From the NCBI GenBank assembly GCA_951812755.1, contig OX638329.1:4224522-4288521 (forward strand): a DNA stretch of 64,000 nt, given 5' to 3'. The notes under the pieces were generated by a model. It saw only the letters and a list, made by a program, of their open reading frames with translations. It made no database searches and was not told the origin of the DNA. Of the stretch, positions 9,127 to 18,846 are shown in pieces (the first letter of the stretch is position 1; each line of letters begins with the position of its first letter). Origin of the DNA: an uncultured Latescibacterota bacterium. Its GTDB lineage: Bacteria; Latescibacterota; UBA2968. The translations under genes and the position numbers were made by a program.

Positions 9127-11808
9127 ATGCAAGTCGGCCAATGGGATATGTTCGAAATTGATGTACCAAATGCCAACACCTACGAAAATCCATTTGAAGA
9201 CGTATCGCTCAATGCCACCTTCCGTGCCCCCGATGGGCGCACCCTTGAATTTTACGGATTTTACAACACAGACGGCTGGCAACTCCGCTTTATGCCCGAC
9301 ACATTGGGCACCTGGTTTTATGAAGCGACATTTTCCGACAACGCACCCGGTGTATCGGGCACCTTCGCGTGCATATCGTCTAATATTCCCGGTCTCATTC
9401 ACAAAGATGTCAATAACCCTACCTGGTTTGGTTACAAGAGTGGTCGCCCCTTGCTCGTTCGCAGTTTCCATATTGGCGATTGCTTTTTTGCCAAAAAAAA
9501 CAATACCGTGTCAGGCGATGCCTGGAACCCCGACATGCGAACCGCTTTTCTCGACTGGGCACAAAACCAGGGATACAACATGCTCTCTATTGCCAGCCAT
9601 TATCTCAACCGCGCAGGTAGAACGCGAGGCCAAATTCGCGGCGAAGGCTGGGTTACGCCCAATCTCTGGGATTCGGACAATCAGATGCCCCGCCCCGCAG
9701 AGTACGAAAAAATGGAAACCGTGCTCAACGACCTCGCACAACGCCAGATGCTCATCTATCCATTCGCTGGTTTTTTAGGCCGGGAGTCTAACCACCCCAA
9801 AGACCCCGCCAGGCAAGAAGCTTATATCCGCTACACAATCGCACGTCTGGCACCCTACTGGAATGTGCTGTTCATGGTAGGCGGCCCAGAACCCCACATG
9901 AAAAACGGTCTATACCTCACATCCAAAGATGTGAACCGCATCGGTCAGTTCATTCGCTATAACGACCCATTCGATCATCTGATATCGGTACATAACCCCA
10001 CAGGCGATGATTATTTTCGACAAGAAGATTGGGTCTCTTACGTCATTCTGCAAGGCCCTAAAACTGTTGACAGAGAAAAGCTCTACAAAGATCACATTCG
10101 CAACAGCTATCCCGCCAAACCACTCTATGCGCAAGAAACGCTTTGGCCGGGCAATGAATTGCACAGCAATCGCATCGGGCACGATTATACGCCTGACGAC
10201 ATTCGCAAAAATGCGTTTACCATGCTTTTCTCTGGGGCAACCATTAACTTTGCCGACATGGACGGGCTATCATCTTCGGGTTTTAGTGGACGCCCAGACC
10301 TTGCACTCAAAAAGCAACCCATTCACGACATCATTCACCATGTTTGGGACACGTTTGAAACCTTCCCGTTCTACATTCTCAGCCCCAATCAGGATCTCGT
10401 GACCAACGGCTATTGCCTTGCCGATGCCGAAGCCCAACGCATCGTGGTCTATTTCCATACGCAGACCTCTTTCAACATCACCTGCGAAGGAACCTATCGC
10501 GCCGAATGGATCAATCCACAACACCCTACCGAGCGCAAAGAAATCGGCCTCGTCACATCAAAAGATCAGCTTCACACACCCAATGACCACGATGACTGGA
10601 TTCTCGATCTTATTCAAACCGGCGATTCCGTTGCCGACCAAATCCACCTATCCTGGTCCGAAGACCCGGCCACAAGCCTCACAGTAACCTGGCATACCGA
10701 AACCGCAAATACACCAACGACATTGACTTATCGCACCCCATCAGGCGATTGGCACGAAGCAACCGGTGAATCGTTTCCTTCGCCCAATACGGGTCAGCTA
10801 CATCGCGTAACACTCAAAGAACTCAGTCCAAAAACCAGCTGCGATTACCGCGTTGCAAACGGTCCAGTCTATCGCACCCGCACTGCGCCAGACAATTCGT
10901 CCGATTATACGTTTGCCTTCATTTGCGACACAGGCCTGATCGGTCGTCTCGACGGCAATGCCACCGGTACGCGCCAAATCATCAACGAAGTTTTGCGCGA
11001 TCAGCCCAATTTTATTCTGGGTGGTGGCGACTATGCTTATGGAAATAAAGATGGCCGGTTCGAAAAAATGGGGGATGCCATCGATACATGGTTCTTACAA
11101 TGGCAAGATGTGCTGGCCCAATATCCATTTATGGCACAATATGGAAACCATGAAATTCATCTCGTTGAACGATTTGAAGATTGGGGACCACGGTTCGCCT
11201 ACCCAAACGGATTCGACGAAAAACGCAACTACAGTTTTGATGTGGGCAATATGCACTTCACATCCATTTTCCTGCCCAAAAACGATCTCACAGGAGAACA
11301 GCTCGCCTATATTGATGCCGATCTCGCACAGGCACGCGATCGCGATATTCCCTGGCTGATCGTCTTCCAGCACGAAGCCATGTACGGCCACGGCACCAGC
11401 CACCCCGCCCGGCCAGAAAACCGAGCCGCACTGGCACCCATTTTTGAGCACCACAAAGTAGATCTACATTTGAGTTGTCACGATCAAAATTACGAACGCA
11501 CATTTCCACTCACCGAAGTGCCCGACAACCCAACACCCGGATCAACGGATCTGAACCATTACGCAAAAGGCAAAGGCGTCATTTACGCCAAAATCAGCCC
11601 CAGTGGAAAGAAATCAGAAATTGGCCACCAGTTCTCACAGTTCACCACCGAGCAACAGGATTTTATGGCCGTGCGTGATTGCACTGCCCATCACTACGCC
11701 CTTGTGCATGTCAAAACTGCAGGCGACATCGTCGTTGAAGTATTCAGCGTTGTAGGCGATGGATCTCCCAAAACACTTCTCGACACCTTTACAATCTCAG
11801 CACAATGA
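9127..11808 (+). CDS. DUF5060/DUF4038 glycoside-hydrolase-like protein fused to purple acid phosphatase
   Basis: 893 aa, multidomain. Residues about 1-95 are a DUF5060 beta-sandwich ('VGQWDMFEIDV...NPFEDVSLNATFRAPDGR'). About 105-480 is a DUF4038/apiosidase-like TIM barrel ('GRPLLVRSFHIGDCFF', 'FMVGGPEPH'). About 500-590 is a purple-acid-phosphatase Fn3-like domain ('QIHLSWSEDPATSLTVTWHT'). About 595-893 is the metallophosphatase, with CDTG (D601), GDYAY (D635, Y638), GNHE (N674), QHE (H749) and CHDQNYER (H785). The last motif normally reads GHxHxYER; here the second His is Gln787 and Gly is Cys784, so one metal ligand is replaced. No signal peptide is visible. AAGGA at 9115-9119 supports the ATG. 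It heads the catabolic gene run and is presumably involved in glycan and phosphate-ester breakdown. Confidence 0.85.
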   Translation: MQVGQWDMFEIDVPNANTYENPFEDVSLNATFRAPDGRTLEFYGFYNTDGWQLRFMPDTLGTWFYEATFSDNAPGVSGTFACISSNIPGLIHKDVNNPTWFGYKSGRPLLVRSFHIGDCFFAKKNNTVSGDAWNPDMRTAFLDWAQNQGYNMLSIASHYLNRAGRTRGQIRGEGWVTPNLWDSDNQMPRPAEYEKMETVLNDLAQRQMLIYPFAGFLGRESNHPKDPARQEAYIRYTIARLAPYWNVLFMVGGPEPHMKNGLYLTSKDVNRIGQFIRYNDPFDHLISVHNPTGDDYFRQEDWVSYVILQGPKTVDREKLYKDHIRNSYPAKPLYAQETLWPGNELHSNRIGHDYTPDDIRKNAFTMLFSGATINFADMDGLSSSGFSGRPDLALKKQPIHDIIHHVWDTFETFPFYILSPNQDLVTNGYCLADAEAQRIVVYFHTQTSFNITCEGTYRAEWINPQHPTERKEIGLVTSKDQLHTPNDHDDWILDLIQTGDSVADQIHLSWSEDPATSLTVTWHTETANTPTTLTYRTPSGDWHEATGESFPSPNTGQLHRVTLKELSPKTSCDYRVANGPVYRTRTAPDNSSDYTFAFICDTGLIGRLDGNATGTRQIINEVLRDQPNFILGGGDYAYGNKDGRFEKMGDAIDTWFLQWQDVLAQYPFMAQYGNHEIHLVERFEDWGPRFAYPNGFDEKRNYSFDVGNMHFTSIFLPKNDLTGEQLAYIDADLAQARDRDIPWLIVFQHEAMYGHGTSHPARPENRAALAPIFEHHKVDLHLSCHDQNYERTFPLTEVPDNPTPGSTDLNHYAKGKGVIYAKISPSGKKSEIGHQFSQFTTEQQDFMAVRDCTAHHYALVHVKTAGDIVVEVFSVVGDGSPKTLLDTFTISAQ

Positions 11809-11917
11809 TCTGGCGCGCAACATCATCTTCAGACGTTTTTACGAATGTGGCGGGCCACTCGGAAACGTAGAGAGGTATGGTATTAATAGGTATGAGGACA
11901 CAATAGGGAGAGACCAC

Positions 11918-12157
11918 ATGGCATACGTTGTACTTATCGCAGAAGGAGATGCATCCGACACGCTTCAATCGACCTGGAGCGAAAAATCGGAACGCCTCCG
12001 AACCCACACACAGTCACCGGGCGCGTTGGTACTCTACGATACCAACCTCGCCCGCGAATTCGTGCGGGATGTAAAAAACCGCATCGACAGCGGCAAACTC
12101 GTCGTTTTCCGCTGCGACGAACCACACGAAACCGTAGAGCCGGGAGCGTCCGTATGA
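11918..12157 (+). CDS. Small hypothetical protein upstream of heparinase-like gene
   Basis: 79 aa, 'MAYVVLIAEGDASDTL...' ending '...ETVEPGASV'. AGGGAG at 11905-11910 lies 7 bases before the ATG at 11918. A longer in-frame extension to 11759 overlaps the previous gene and lacks a ribosome-binding site. Its stop overlaps the next start by 4 bp (ATGA), so the two are translationally coupled. I do not recognise the family. The fold looks alpha/beta with a strand 'AYVVLIAEGD' and a later strand 'KLVVFRCDE'. Confidence 0.65.
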   Translation: MAYVVLIAEGDASDTLQSTWSEKSERLRTHTQSPGALVLYDTNLAREFVRDVKNRIDSGKLVVFRCDEPHETVEPGASV

Positions 12158-14262
12158 TCGACTACCCCCCACTCGACACGAACGCGCCGACTTTCCCGTC
12201 CGAGGCCGACCTCATTCATCTGATGTGTCGGCACATCCCCTACATCGAACAGTACTGGGTCGATGATGATGACGCGCATGGCTACTTCGGTACCCTCGAT
12301 GAGAACGAGTTTCAACCCCCGGGCGGACCGATCAACGAAATGATCATCCGATCTCTGGGCGATGAACTTCGAGGCTACGCTGCACTCCATCAAAGCGCGT
12401 TCTTCGATCCGGCACTTGCTGGAATCGAGAAACCCGTCCTGCTCGACCGATTAAACCGATGCCTCCGCTGGATCTGCGCGCACCATCTGAGCGGATCGCG
12501 AAAAACGGAGCCGCTCGAATGGAATGGTCAGTGGGGTGACGACTGGGAATCGTCCCTCTGGATCGCGGACATTGCAATGGCAGCCAACCACGTTGCGAAC
12601 GAACTGGAACCGGACGTGATTGAAGCCGTCCATCGCGTGCTCGCGTTTGAAGCGGACCGATTTCTTGGGGTCGATCCCCCGGACGGACGCTGGCACGACA
12701 CAAAGGAGGAGGAAAATGCGTGGGATAGCTATCTGCTTGCCTGGGCGCATTGTCTCCTCCCCGACCATCCCCACGCGGACGAATGGCTCTACCGGGGTAA
12801 GCTATTTGCCATCAACACCTTCACTACCGACCTCGATCGGGTCGATACGCGACTCTTCGACGGTCGCCCGCTGAAAGACTGGATCTGCACACAAACGTCC
12901 CACCCCGACCTCACCGTGGAGAATCACGGCTCCTTCCATCCGGGGTACCTCGGCTGTGGTGTCCTCCTGATGACGGGACGCCTCGCCTTCACACTGACGG
13001 GCAAGACACCTCCCTCCCACTACCTGCACCACATCTACGATGCCTGGAAGGTGCTAAGGCGATTCTTCCTCTATAACGGATTTACGGCCTACCCATCCGG
13101 CCAGGACTGGACCTACCACGAACCCGACATCAGCTATCAGCACGCCGTCATGTTCGAGGAATTCGGCGACCGATTTGCGGGTCATATGCTGTGGCAGAAC
13201 CTCAAGTACCTGGACGAGTCTATGCGGGATGCAGGAGACGGCAGATTCAACGCCCGAATGCCACACACGGCAGGTGGTCGCTACTTCCAGTTCGAAACGG
13301 GCATCATGGGGCAGCTGGGCACCCTCGTGATTGCCAGCGTACCCGACATCTCGCCGATATCCGTCGAAGAATTCAGACGCGAACAGGTCGGAACCGATGC
13401 CTATCCCTATGTCTGGCTGCAGGTTCGCCGCAGCAAGCAGGGCCTGTTCTCATTCGCCTGGCGATCCCTATCACACAGCGTGATGGGGATGGTCGTACCG
13501 GCTGGCGGAGAGGACACGCTGGGGTCGGAACAGGACGCCTTCATCGGACGTTTCGAAATCAACGGCGAGCGTCTGAAGCCCACGCCGCTCTTCCACACCG
13601 ATCACACATCGCAGAAAGGCTTCACGACCACGGGTGTAATCGAGTACGCAGACGGGCGTATTCGACAATCGATCGCAGTCGTCGCGCTCGAAGACGGGGA
13701 AACTTCTCTCTTAATAGACTGGACGACAGTCGCGGATGTCGCGCTCTCGCTGAACGAGGGATTTGGCGTCTATATCATGAACGATTTCCTGAACGGCAAC
13801 CGGGTCCCGATCTCCTTCGAAGGCGCTCGGCGCACCATACGAGGCGTCGGTGGACGTGCGCAGGTGATCGAAACAGGTTCGACCTGGATCAAGATCGCGG
13901 GATGTCTGGGGATCGAGACGTGCGGCGAGCAGCTCTTCTATGAAGATGCCTCGGAGAGAAATACGCCCGAGCGGTGGAAGAACTTGCTCCAGGACCGCGT
14001 ATTCCTGCGTCCCAAAGTGAGCGGTAGAAACGTCCGCGACTACGCGTGTGTCATACGCCAGGGTCGTGCCGGAACGCGCCGCATAGGCCATGGCGTGGAG
14101 AGACTGCAAACAGCCCAGGACGGGGTCAGAGCCTATCGCTTTCGGTCCCGCACGGGTGACGTAATCGCCGTTGCGAACTTCACAACAGTGTCCAAGTCCG
14201 TGGAACTGGCTGGCAGATTGATCCAGGTTCCGGCGATGGACACGGTACTGATCGAAGATTGA
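12154..14262 (+). CDS. Heparinase II/III-like or alginate-lyase-like polysaccharide-active protein
   Basis: 702 aa. The first ~410 residues are helical with repeated aromatic/Trp-rich pairs typical of an (alpha/alpha) toroid ('DWESSLWIADIAMAANHVANEL', 'YLLAWAHCLLPDHPHADEWLYRG'). The segment 'LTVENHGSFHPGY' carries an Asn-His pair in the position used by heparinase-type lyases. The C-terminal ~270 residues look like the beta-sandwich of that family ('GFGVYIMNDFLNGN', 'VIAVANFTTVSKSVELAG'). No signal peptide is visible. It sits in a tight run with an EEP phosphatase/nuclease-like gene and other glycan genes. Lyase versus hydrolase activity is not settled by the sequence alone. Confidence 0.65.
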   Translation: MIDYPPLDTNAPTFPSEADLIHLMCRHIPYIEQYWVDDDDAHGYFGTLDENEFQPPGGPINEMIIRSLGDELRGYAALHQSAFFDPALAGIEKPVLLDRLNRCLRWICAHHLSGSRKTEPLEWNGQWGDDWESSLWIADIAMAANHVANELEPDVIEAVHRVLAFEADRFLGVDPPDGRWHDTKEEENAWDSYLLAWAHCLLPDHPHADEWLYRGKLFAINTFTTDLDRVDTRLFDGRPLKDWICTQTSHPDLTVENHGSFHPGYLGCGVLLMTGRLAFTLTGKTPPSHYLHHIYDAWKVLRRFFLYNGFTAYPSGQDWTYHEPDISYQHAVMFEEFGDRFAGHMLWQNLKYLDESMRDAGDGRFNARMPHTAGGRYFQFETGIMGQLGTLVIASVPDISPISVEEFRREQVGTDAYPYVWLQVRRSKQGLFSFAWRSLSHSVMGMVVPAGGEDTLGSEQDAFIGRFEINGERLKPTPLFHTDHTSQKGFTTTGVIEYADGRIRQSIAVVALEDGETSLLIDWTTVADVALSLNEGFGVYIMNDFLNGNRVPISFEGARRTIRGVGGRAQVIETGSTWIKIAGCLGIETCGEQLFYEDASERNTPERWKNLLQDRVFLRPKVSGRNVRDYACVIRQGRAGTRRIGHGVERLQTAQDGVRAYRFRSRTGDVIAVANFTTVSKSVELAGRLIQVPAMDTVLIED

Positions 14263-14275
14263 ATGAGGAAATCTG

Positions 14276-15127
14276 ATGACGGACGAGAAGACGATCAAGA
14301 TGATGACTTACAACCTGAAATTTGCCAGTCCCATGTTTGAGCCACCCTGGGAAGTACGGCGCGATATGCAAGTGGCACTGATTCGCAAACACAGTCCTGA
14401 CATCATTGGTAGCCAGGAAGGCTTGAAGGAGCAGATCGACTATCTGATGGATCATTTGCCTGAATACGTGGTCATCGGAGAAGGCCGAAAGGGAGGGGAT
14501 GATGACGAGCATATGGCCATCTTCTTCAAGCGCGATAGATTCCGACTCAGGGAAATGGGCAGTTTTCAGCTATCGGAAACGCCGGAAGTCATCGGTAGCG
14601 GCCCTGATAGCAATCCTCGTATGGTCACATGGGCCCGCCTCGCGTTCATCACCAGACCGGCAGATAGAGAAACGAGTCCCTATCCAATGGACTACAGGGG
14701 GCACTGGGAGAATACTCAGGAGTTGTATGTCTTCAACACGCATCTGGCCGTAGGCAAGGGAATGGCTCTGGCAAGGCTGAATAGTGCAAGACTAATCGTC
14801 GAGCGGATCCGTGCGCTCGACCGGTTTGGTGAATGGACCAGGCCGCGCCCTGTATTTCTGTTGGGAGATTTCAACGCAAGACCGGAGAGCGATGTCTATA
14901 AAGCATTTGTCGGGGATAAAGGCTCGATAGAGCCTGGCGTACTGAAAGACAGTATAGAAGGCGGCAGCGGAATCGACTGGATTTTGTTCAGAGGAGACGT
15001 CGAGGTCCGCTCGTATGAGGTCGTGGACTACAATATCGACGGTGTTTATCCATCCGACCATAAACCGATTCAGGTCGAATTTCAGATTAGACCGGAGGAC
15101 GCTGATGAACCCCGAAACCATGCTTGA
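14276..15127 (+). CDS. Endonuclease/exonuclease/phosphatase (EEP) family protein
   Basis: 283 aa. The EEP motifs appear in order: 'MTYNLKFA' (Asn13), 'DIIGSQEG' (metal-binding Glu48), 'VFNTHLAVGKG' (His), 'PVFLLGDFNARPES' (Asp/Asn pair) and 'YPSDHKPIQVEF' (terminal Asp-His). Proteins of this type hydrolyse phosphodiesters in nucleic acids or small molecules. In this glycan setting a sugar- or lipid-phosphate substrate is as likely as DNA. No signal peptide is visible. The next gene begins 23 bp inside it. Confidence 0.88.
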   Translation: MTDEKTIKMMTYNLKFASPMFEPPWEVRRDMQVALIRKHSPDIIGSQEGLKEQIDYLMDHLPEYVVIGEGRKGGDDDEHMAIFFKRDRFRLREMGSFQLSETPEVIGSGPDSNPRMVTWARLAFITRPADRETSPYPMDYRGHWENTQELYVFNTHLAVGKGMALARLNSARLIVERIRALDRFGEWTRPRPVFLLGDFNARPESDVYKAFVGDKGSIEPGVLKDSIEGGSGIDWILFRGDVEVRSYEVVDYNIDGVYPSDHKPIQVEFQIRPEDADEPRNHA

Positions 15128-16523
15128 GAAGGTGTGCCGTTCGCTGGATATTCTGGTCGCATTGGGAGCGACCTATGAGGGATTGTTCCCTTCGATTATT
15201 GATCGATCGACCCATCAGATGATGCCGGAAATGCCGCCGGGGATTGCGGGACAGCGAGACGGCGATCGGTCACACCTGGGCAGCAATCTCATCCACGATC
15301 AGACGGCGCTAAAGACAATGTACGCGCTTGCCGAGGCGTTGGACCGTCCGGATTACGCACAGGCGGCAGACCGATATTTGCAGCGGTTTGCAACCCACTG
15401 CACGAATACGATAACGGGTATTTTCCCCTGGGGAGAACACGCGTACTGGCACCTATTGGAAGATCGGGTGGCAGACAGCTATCAGTTGCGGGAGGAAGCA
15501 AGGCCCAGTAAGACGACACACGATCACCTGCGACAGGCACCGCTCTGGCTGTGGGAAAAACTGTATGCCTTCAATCCGCCATGCGTCGAGCACTTTGCCG
15601 AGGGGATTGACGGACATTGGACCGAAGGCGAGCCGCTGGAATATATCCGGCATGCTTATATCGATGAGAAACGACCCTATGCCCGGGGAACGCGATCCTG
15701 CGATTTTCCGAGACATGGAGGATTTTACATTTTCGATTGGTCATTTGCCTACTTGAAGACGGGTCGGACGGATTTTGTACAACAGATCGAAACCATGCTG
15801 GACTACTGGTGGGAGAAGCGGGACGACCTGGGCCTGCTGCAGACGGAGAGCCGGTCCCCCGAGGACGATGTGGATTTTTATCAAATCAATGCGCCCGGGC
15901 AGACGCTCTCCCTGGGGGTGAGCCTGCTTGAATCCGCCGAGTTGATTGCAGGTGCGTTACCAGAACTGGCCACTCGCATGAGAGAACGGGCGGCCGTTTA
16001 TATCGACGGATTTTTAAAAGCCCCCCACGATCTGGAACGGGGTATTTATGTGAATTCCTCTTACCGAAGTTCCAACGAGGCGAAAGGGACGATGCCGGTT
16101 TGGGGCAGCGTATATGGAAACTGGCCCGCTTGTTATGCCGCACTATTTGCTCTGTGTGGGCATCGCATTCGGCCCCATCAGGAGCTTTTTGCCTGGGCCA
16201 TCGCAGTTGGAAAGAGCTATTTGGAAACCGATTTCCCGGATGACATTGCCGTGCCGGCAATGGATGCCGGATTGGGGGTGGAGTTGTTGGCAGATTTATA
16301 TGATCTGACGGGAGAGGCCAGGTGGTTGGACGGGGGCATGGCCCTTGCCGAGAAGCTTATGGGCATTTATATGGACGGCGATCTGCCGAGAGGAGCGTCG
16401 GGAATTGATTGGTACGAGTCGCAGATGGGACCGAGTTTTTTACAGCATGGATTGGCGCGAATTGCACTGATGGCCCGCGATGGTCTCCCCTGTATTTTGG
16501 AGGGGGATTATACAGCGAGGTAA
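15105..16523 (+). CDS. Predicted (alpha/alpha)6-toroid carbohydrate-active protein
   Basis: 472 aa. ATG 15105 is chosen because CGGAGGA lies 6 bases before it; the longer reading from 15015 is simply the overlap with the EEP gene. The protein consists of paired amphipathic helices with conserved aromatics: 'HLGSNLIHDQTALKTMYALAEALDRPDYAQAADRYL', 'GIFPWGEHAYWHL', 'WGSVYGNWPACYAALFALCGH' and 'TGEARWLDGGMALAEKLM'. This is the usual look of a six-hairpin glycosidase, pectate-lyase-like protein or epimerase. I cannot name the family. It overlaps the EEP gene and is followed after 17 bp by a beta-propeller glycosidase, so it belongs to the same operon. Confidence 0.7.
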   Translation: MNPETMLEKVCRSLDILVALGATYEGLFPSIIDRSTHQMMPEMPPGIAGQRDGDRSHLGSNLIHDQTALKTMYALAEALDRPDYAQAADRYLQRFATHCTNTITGIFPWGEHAYWHLLEDRVADSYQLREEARPSKTTHDHLRQAPLWLWEKLYAFNPPCVEHFAEGIDGHWTEGEPLEYIRHAYIDEKRPYARGTRSCDFPRHGGFYIFDWSFAYLKTGRTDFVQQIETMLDYWWEKRDDLGLLQTESRSPEDDVDFYQINAPGQTLSLGVSLLESAELIAGALPELATRMRERAAVYIDGFLKAPHDLERGIYVNSSYRSSNEAKGTMPVWGSVYGNWPACYAALFALCGHRIRPHQELFAWAIAVGKSYLETDFPDDIAVPAMDAGLGVELLADLYDLTGEARWLDGGMALAEKLMGIYMDGDLPRGASGIDWYESQMGPSFLQHGLARIALMARDGLPCILEGDYTAR

Positions 16524-16540
16524 AATGAGGAAAATAGATT

Positions 16541-17476
16541 ATGGACAAAAACCAATGGCTGGATCCACAACTCTGGGAGCGAGACGTTGATGCACCCTGT
16601 CTGTCCCTGGGCGCAGCCGGTCAATTTGACGATACCCACCTTTTTGCTCCCTGTGTCGCTTTGGAAAACGGGTGCTATTACATGTGGTACAGCGGCTCGC
16701 GCGGCGAAGTGGATCTGCGGGTTTTTGCTCTGGGGCTGGCCACCAGCGACGACGGCCTGCATTTTACACGACACCCCGCCTCTCCGGTTTGCACCCTGGA
16801 GGCCGACCACTCCATCCTTACCCCTACCCTGGTACGCGACCCAGACGGCTCCCTGCGGCGCGAGGCGGGCAAGCTGCGTATGTTTTTTTCCTCGACCGAT
16901 TTTCCCTCTGGCGACACACGCCACACCCTGCACGCCATGACCAGCGACGACGGACTTCGCTGGGAGACGCCCTCCGAGCCCCTATTGGAAAACGCCTACG
17001 CCCCCACCCTGTTTTGGGAAGACGACCACTACCGCCTGTGGTACACCGATGTGACCGCCGATCCCTGGACCATACGCGCCGCCCAAAGCGACGATGGCTT
17101 TGAGTGGCAAGTCCATCCCCACCCGGTGTTGGAATTGAATCAGGAATGGGAATTCCAGCGCCTGATCTATCCAGCCGTCCTCAAAGAGGACGGTTATTAT
17201 CTGATGTGGTACGGCAGCTATAACAGCTATCCGCCCGAGGTCATGAAAACCTCCATCGGATTTGCCATCAGCGAAGACGGCCTCAACTGGACTAAAAACT
17301 CTCACAATCCGATCTTCGGCCCCGACCCTTCGCGGCCCTGGGAATCGCACTTTACCACCAGCCATTCGCTCTTACGCCTGGCCGACGGCTCCCTGCGTCT
17401 GTGGTACGCTTCGCGCACCAAACCACCTTTCGTACACAAATATTACGCCATCGGCACCGCGCGATGGTCCGCTTAA
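16541..17476 (+). CDS. Five-bladed beta-propeller glycosidase-like protein (GH43/GH130 type)
   Basis: 311 aa. Repeating blades carry 'YYMWYSGSR', 'LGLATSDDGLHFTRH', 'HYRLWYTDVT', 'AAQSDDGFEWQVHP', 'GYYLMWYGSYN', 'IGFAISEDGLNW' and 'SLRLWYASRT', the 'W(Y)...(S)DG..W' signature of GH32/43/62/68/130-type propellers. A catalytic Asp/Glu set cannot be assigned with confidence. It is probably cytoplasmic, since it has no signal. GAGG lies 11 bases before the ATG. A paralogous fold is at 29541-30440. Confidence 0.75.
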   Translation: MDKNQWLDPQLWERDVDAPCLSLGAAGQFDDTHLFAPCVALENGCYYMWYSGSRGEVDLRVFALGLATSDDGLHFTRHPASPVCTLEADHSILTPTLVRDPDGSLRREAGKLRMFFSSTDFPSGDTRHTLHAMTSDDGLRWETPSEPLLENAYAPTLFWEDDHYRLWYTDVTADPWTIRAAQSDDGFEWQVHPHPVLELNQEWEFQRLIYPAVLKEDGYYLMWYGSYNSYPPEVMKTSIGFAISEDGLNWTKNSHNPIFGPDPSRPWESHFTTSHSLLRLADGSLRLWYASRTKPPFVHKYYAIGTARWSA

Positions 17477-17559
17477 TGGACGCCGACAATATAGAACAGT
17501 GGCTGCGCTTTGAGCCTCCATGGCAGGGTCAACCACGGATTCTGATTTTAGAAAAGTAA
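17476..17559 (+). CDS. Possible tiny ORF between propeller and enolase-family genes
   Basis: 27 codons, 'MDADNIEQWLRFEPPWQGQ...LILEK'. Its ATG overlaps the stop of the preceding gene (TAATG), which suggests coupled translation. It may be the surviving start of a larger deleted gene rather than a functional peptide. I do not recognise it. Confidence 0.3.
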   Translation: MDADNIEQWLRFEPPWQGQPRILILEK

Positions 17560-17593
17560 CTTCGAGCATTGTGATTGAAAAGGAGAGAGCACC

Positions 17594-18754
17594 ATGGCGC
17601 GAGATATTGAGATCACCCGCATTACCTCGACGAGTTTCGCCTATGAGATCGCCGATATGGAGTTGGAGGAGCAATTGGGCTTCGACACGGTCTTCCGCAA
17701 GGGCGGCCGCCTGACTCTGGGCGGCGGCTTGCTGACCATCGAGACCAGCGTCGGCATCAGCGGCATTGCCTCCGGTGGCATCGATTCCCGCCCGGCGCAG
17801 TACTTACTCGGTCGCAATCCGCTGGACCGCGAGATCATCTGGCACGACCTCAAGCGCTCGCGCCGCGGGCAGGACGGCACGCCGCCGGGCGCGGTAGATA
17901 TCGCGCTGTGGGATTTCGCTGGCAAACTCTACGACGCGCCGATCTACGAGCTTTTGGGCGGGGGTTGGCGCAAGAAGTTGCCGGCTTACGCTTCGACCTA
18001 CCACGGCGACGAAAACGGCGGTTTGACGACGCCGGACGACTTTGCGCAATTCGCCCTGCGCTGCAAGGAGCAATACGGCTATCCGGCCTTTAAGATCCAC
18101 GGTTGGATCAACGGACCGATCGACCGCGAGGTAGCGGCGGTATTAGCCATCCGCGAAGCGGTGGGCGACGATATGGATCTGTTGCTCGATCCGGCCGGGT
18201 GTTTTCCCACATTCGAGGATGTACTCAAGGTGGGTCGCGCCTGTGACGAGGCGCGCTATATGTGGTATGAAGATCCGTTCAGGGGCGGCGGGTTTTCGCG
18301 CTTTGCCCACGCCAAGTTGCGCGAGTTGATCAATACGCCGATGCTGATGGGCGAACACGTGCGCGGGCTGGAGGCCAAGGCCGATACGATTACCGCCGGT
18401 GCCACCGACTTCGTGCGCGCCAACGCCCAGACCGACGGCGGCATCACCGGGGTAATGAAGATCGCTGCTATGGCCGAGGCACACGGGCTGGACGTGGAGT
18501 TGCACGGCGGCAATCTGGCGCACCGGCATATCATGGCGACCCTGCGCAACGCCAATTACTACGAATTGGGCCTGGTGCATCCCCTGGTGCCCGATACCAA
18601 GCCAGCGATCTACGCAGAAAGACGCTGGCTCGACGAGTTGGATTCGGTAGATGAGAACGGCTGCGTCGAAGTGCCGGAGGGGCCAGGGCTGGGGGTGGCG
18701 TTCGACCGGGACTGGATCGAGGGCCACAAGACCGGGGAGATGGTCTATGAGTAG
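17594..18754 (+). CDS. Enolase-superfamily sugar-acid dehydratase/racemase (mandelate racemase subgroup)
   Basis: 386 aa, with a strong AGGAGAG site before the ATG. The N-terminal capping domain is followed by the barrel: 'PPGAVDIALWDFAGKLYDAPIYELLGGG', 'PAFKIHGWINGPI' (Lys-x-His at the place of the usual KxK base motif), 'DLLLDPAG' (metal Asp), 'MWYEDPF' (metal Glu), 'MLMGEHVRG' (metal Glu) and 'VELHGGNLAHRH' (His base region). The K-x-H motif points to an acid-sugar dehydratase-like member rather than mandelate racemase itself. The exact substrate cannot be read. It fits a pathway with the SDR, Gfo/Idh and isomerase genes downstream. Confidence 0.88.
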   Translation: MARDIEITRITSTSFAYEIADMELEEQLGFDTVFRKGGRLTLGGGLLTIETSVGISGIASGGIDSRPAQYLLGRNPLDREIIWHDLKRSRRGQDGTPPGAVDIALWDFAGKLYDAPIYELLGGGWRKKLPAYASTYHGDENGGLTTPDDFAQFALRCKEQYGYPAFKIHGWINGPIDREVAAVLAIREAVGDDMDLLLDPAGCFPTFEDVLKVGRACDEARYMWYEDPFRGGGFSRFAHAKLRELINTPMLMGEHVRGLEAKADTITAGATDFVRANAQTDGGITGVMKIAAMAEAHGLDVELHGGNLAHRHIMATLRNANYYELGLVHPLVPDTKPAIYAERRWLDELDSVDENGCVEVPEGPGLGVAFDRDWIEGHKTGEMVYE

Positions 18755-18846
18755 GGCTTTAGTTATGCGGTTCCCGTTCCGGCCTCAGAGCACCGGGCAA
18801 TGAAGGGGGCAGAAAATTGGTTGGCCTTAATTCATGGGAGTGATCT

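Noticed and set aside
13191-13943. 250-codon + strand ORF inside the heparinase-like gene
   Set aside because: It is an alternate frame of a well-supported gene with Arg-rich composition and no start site.
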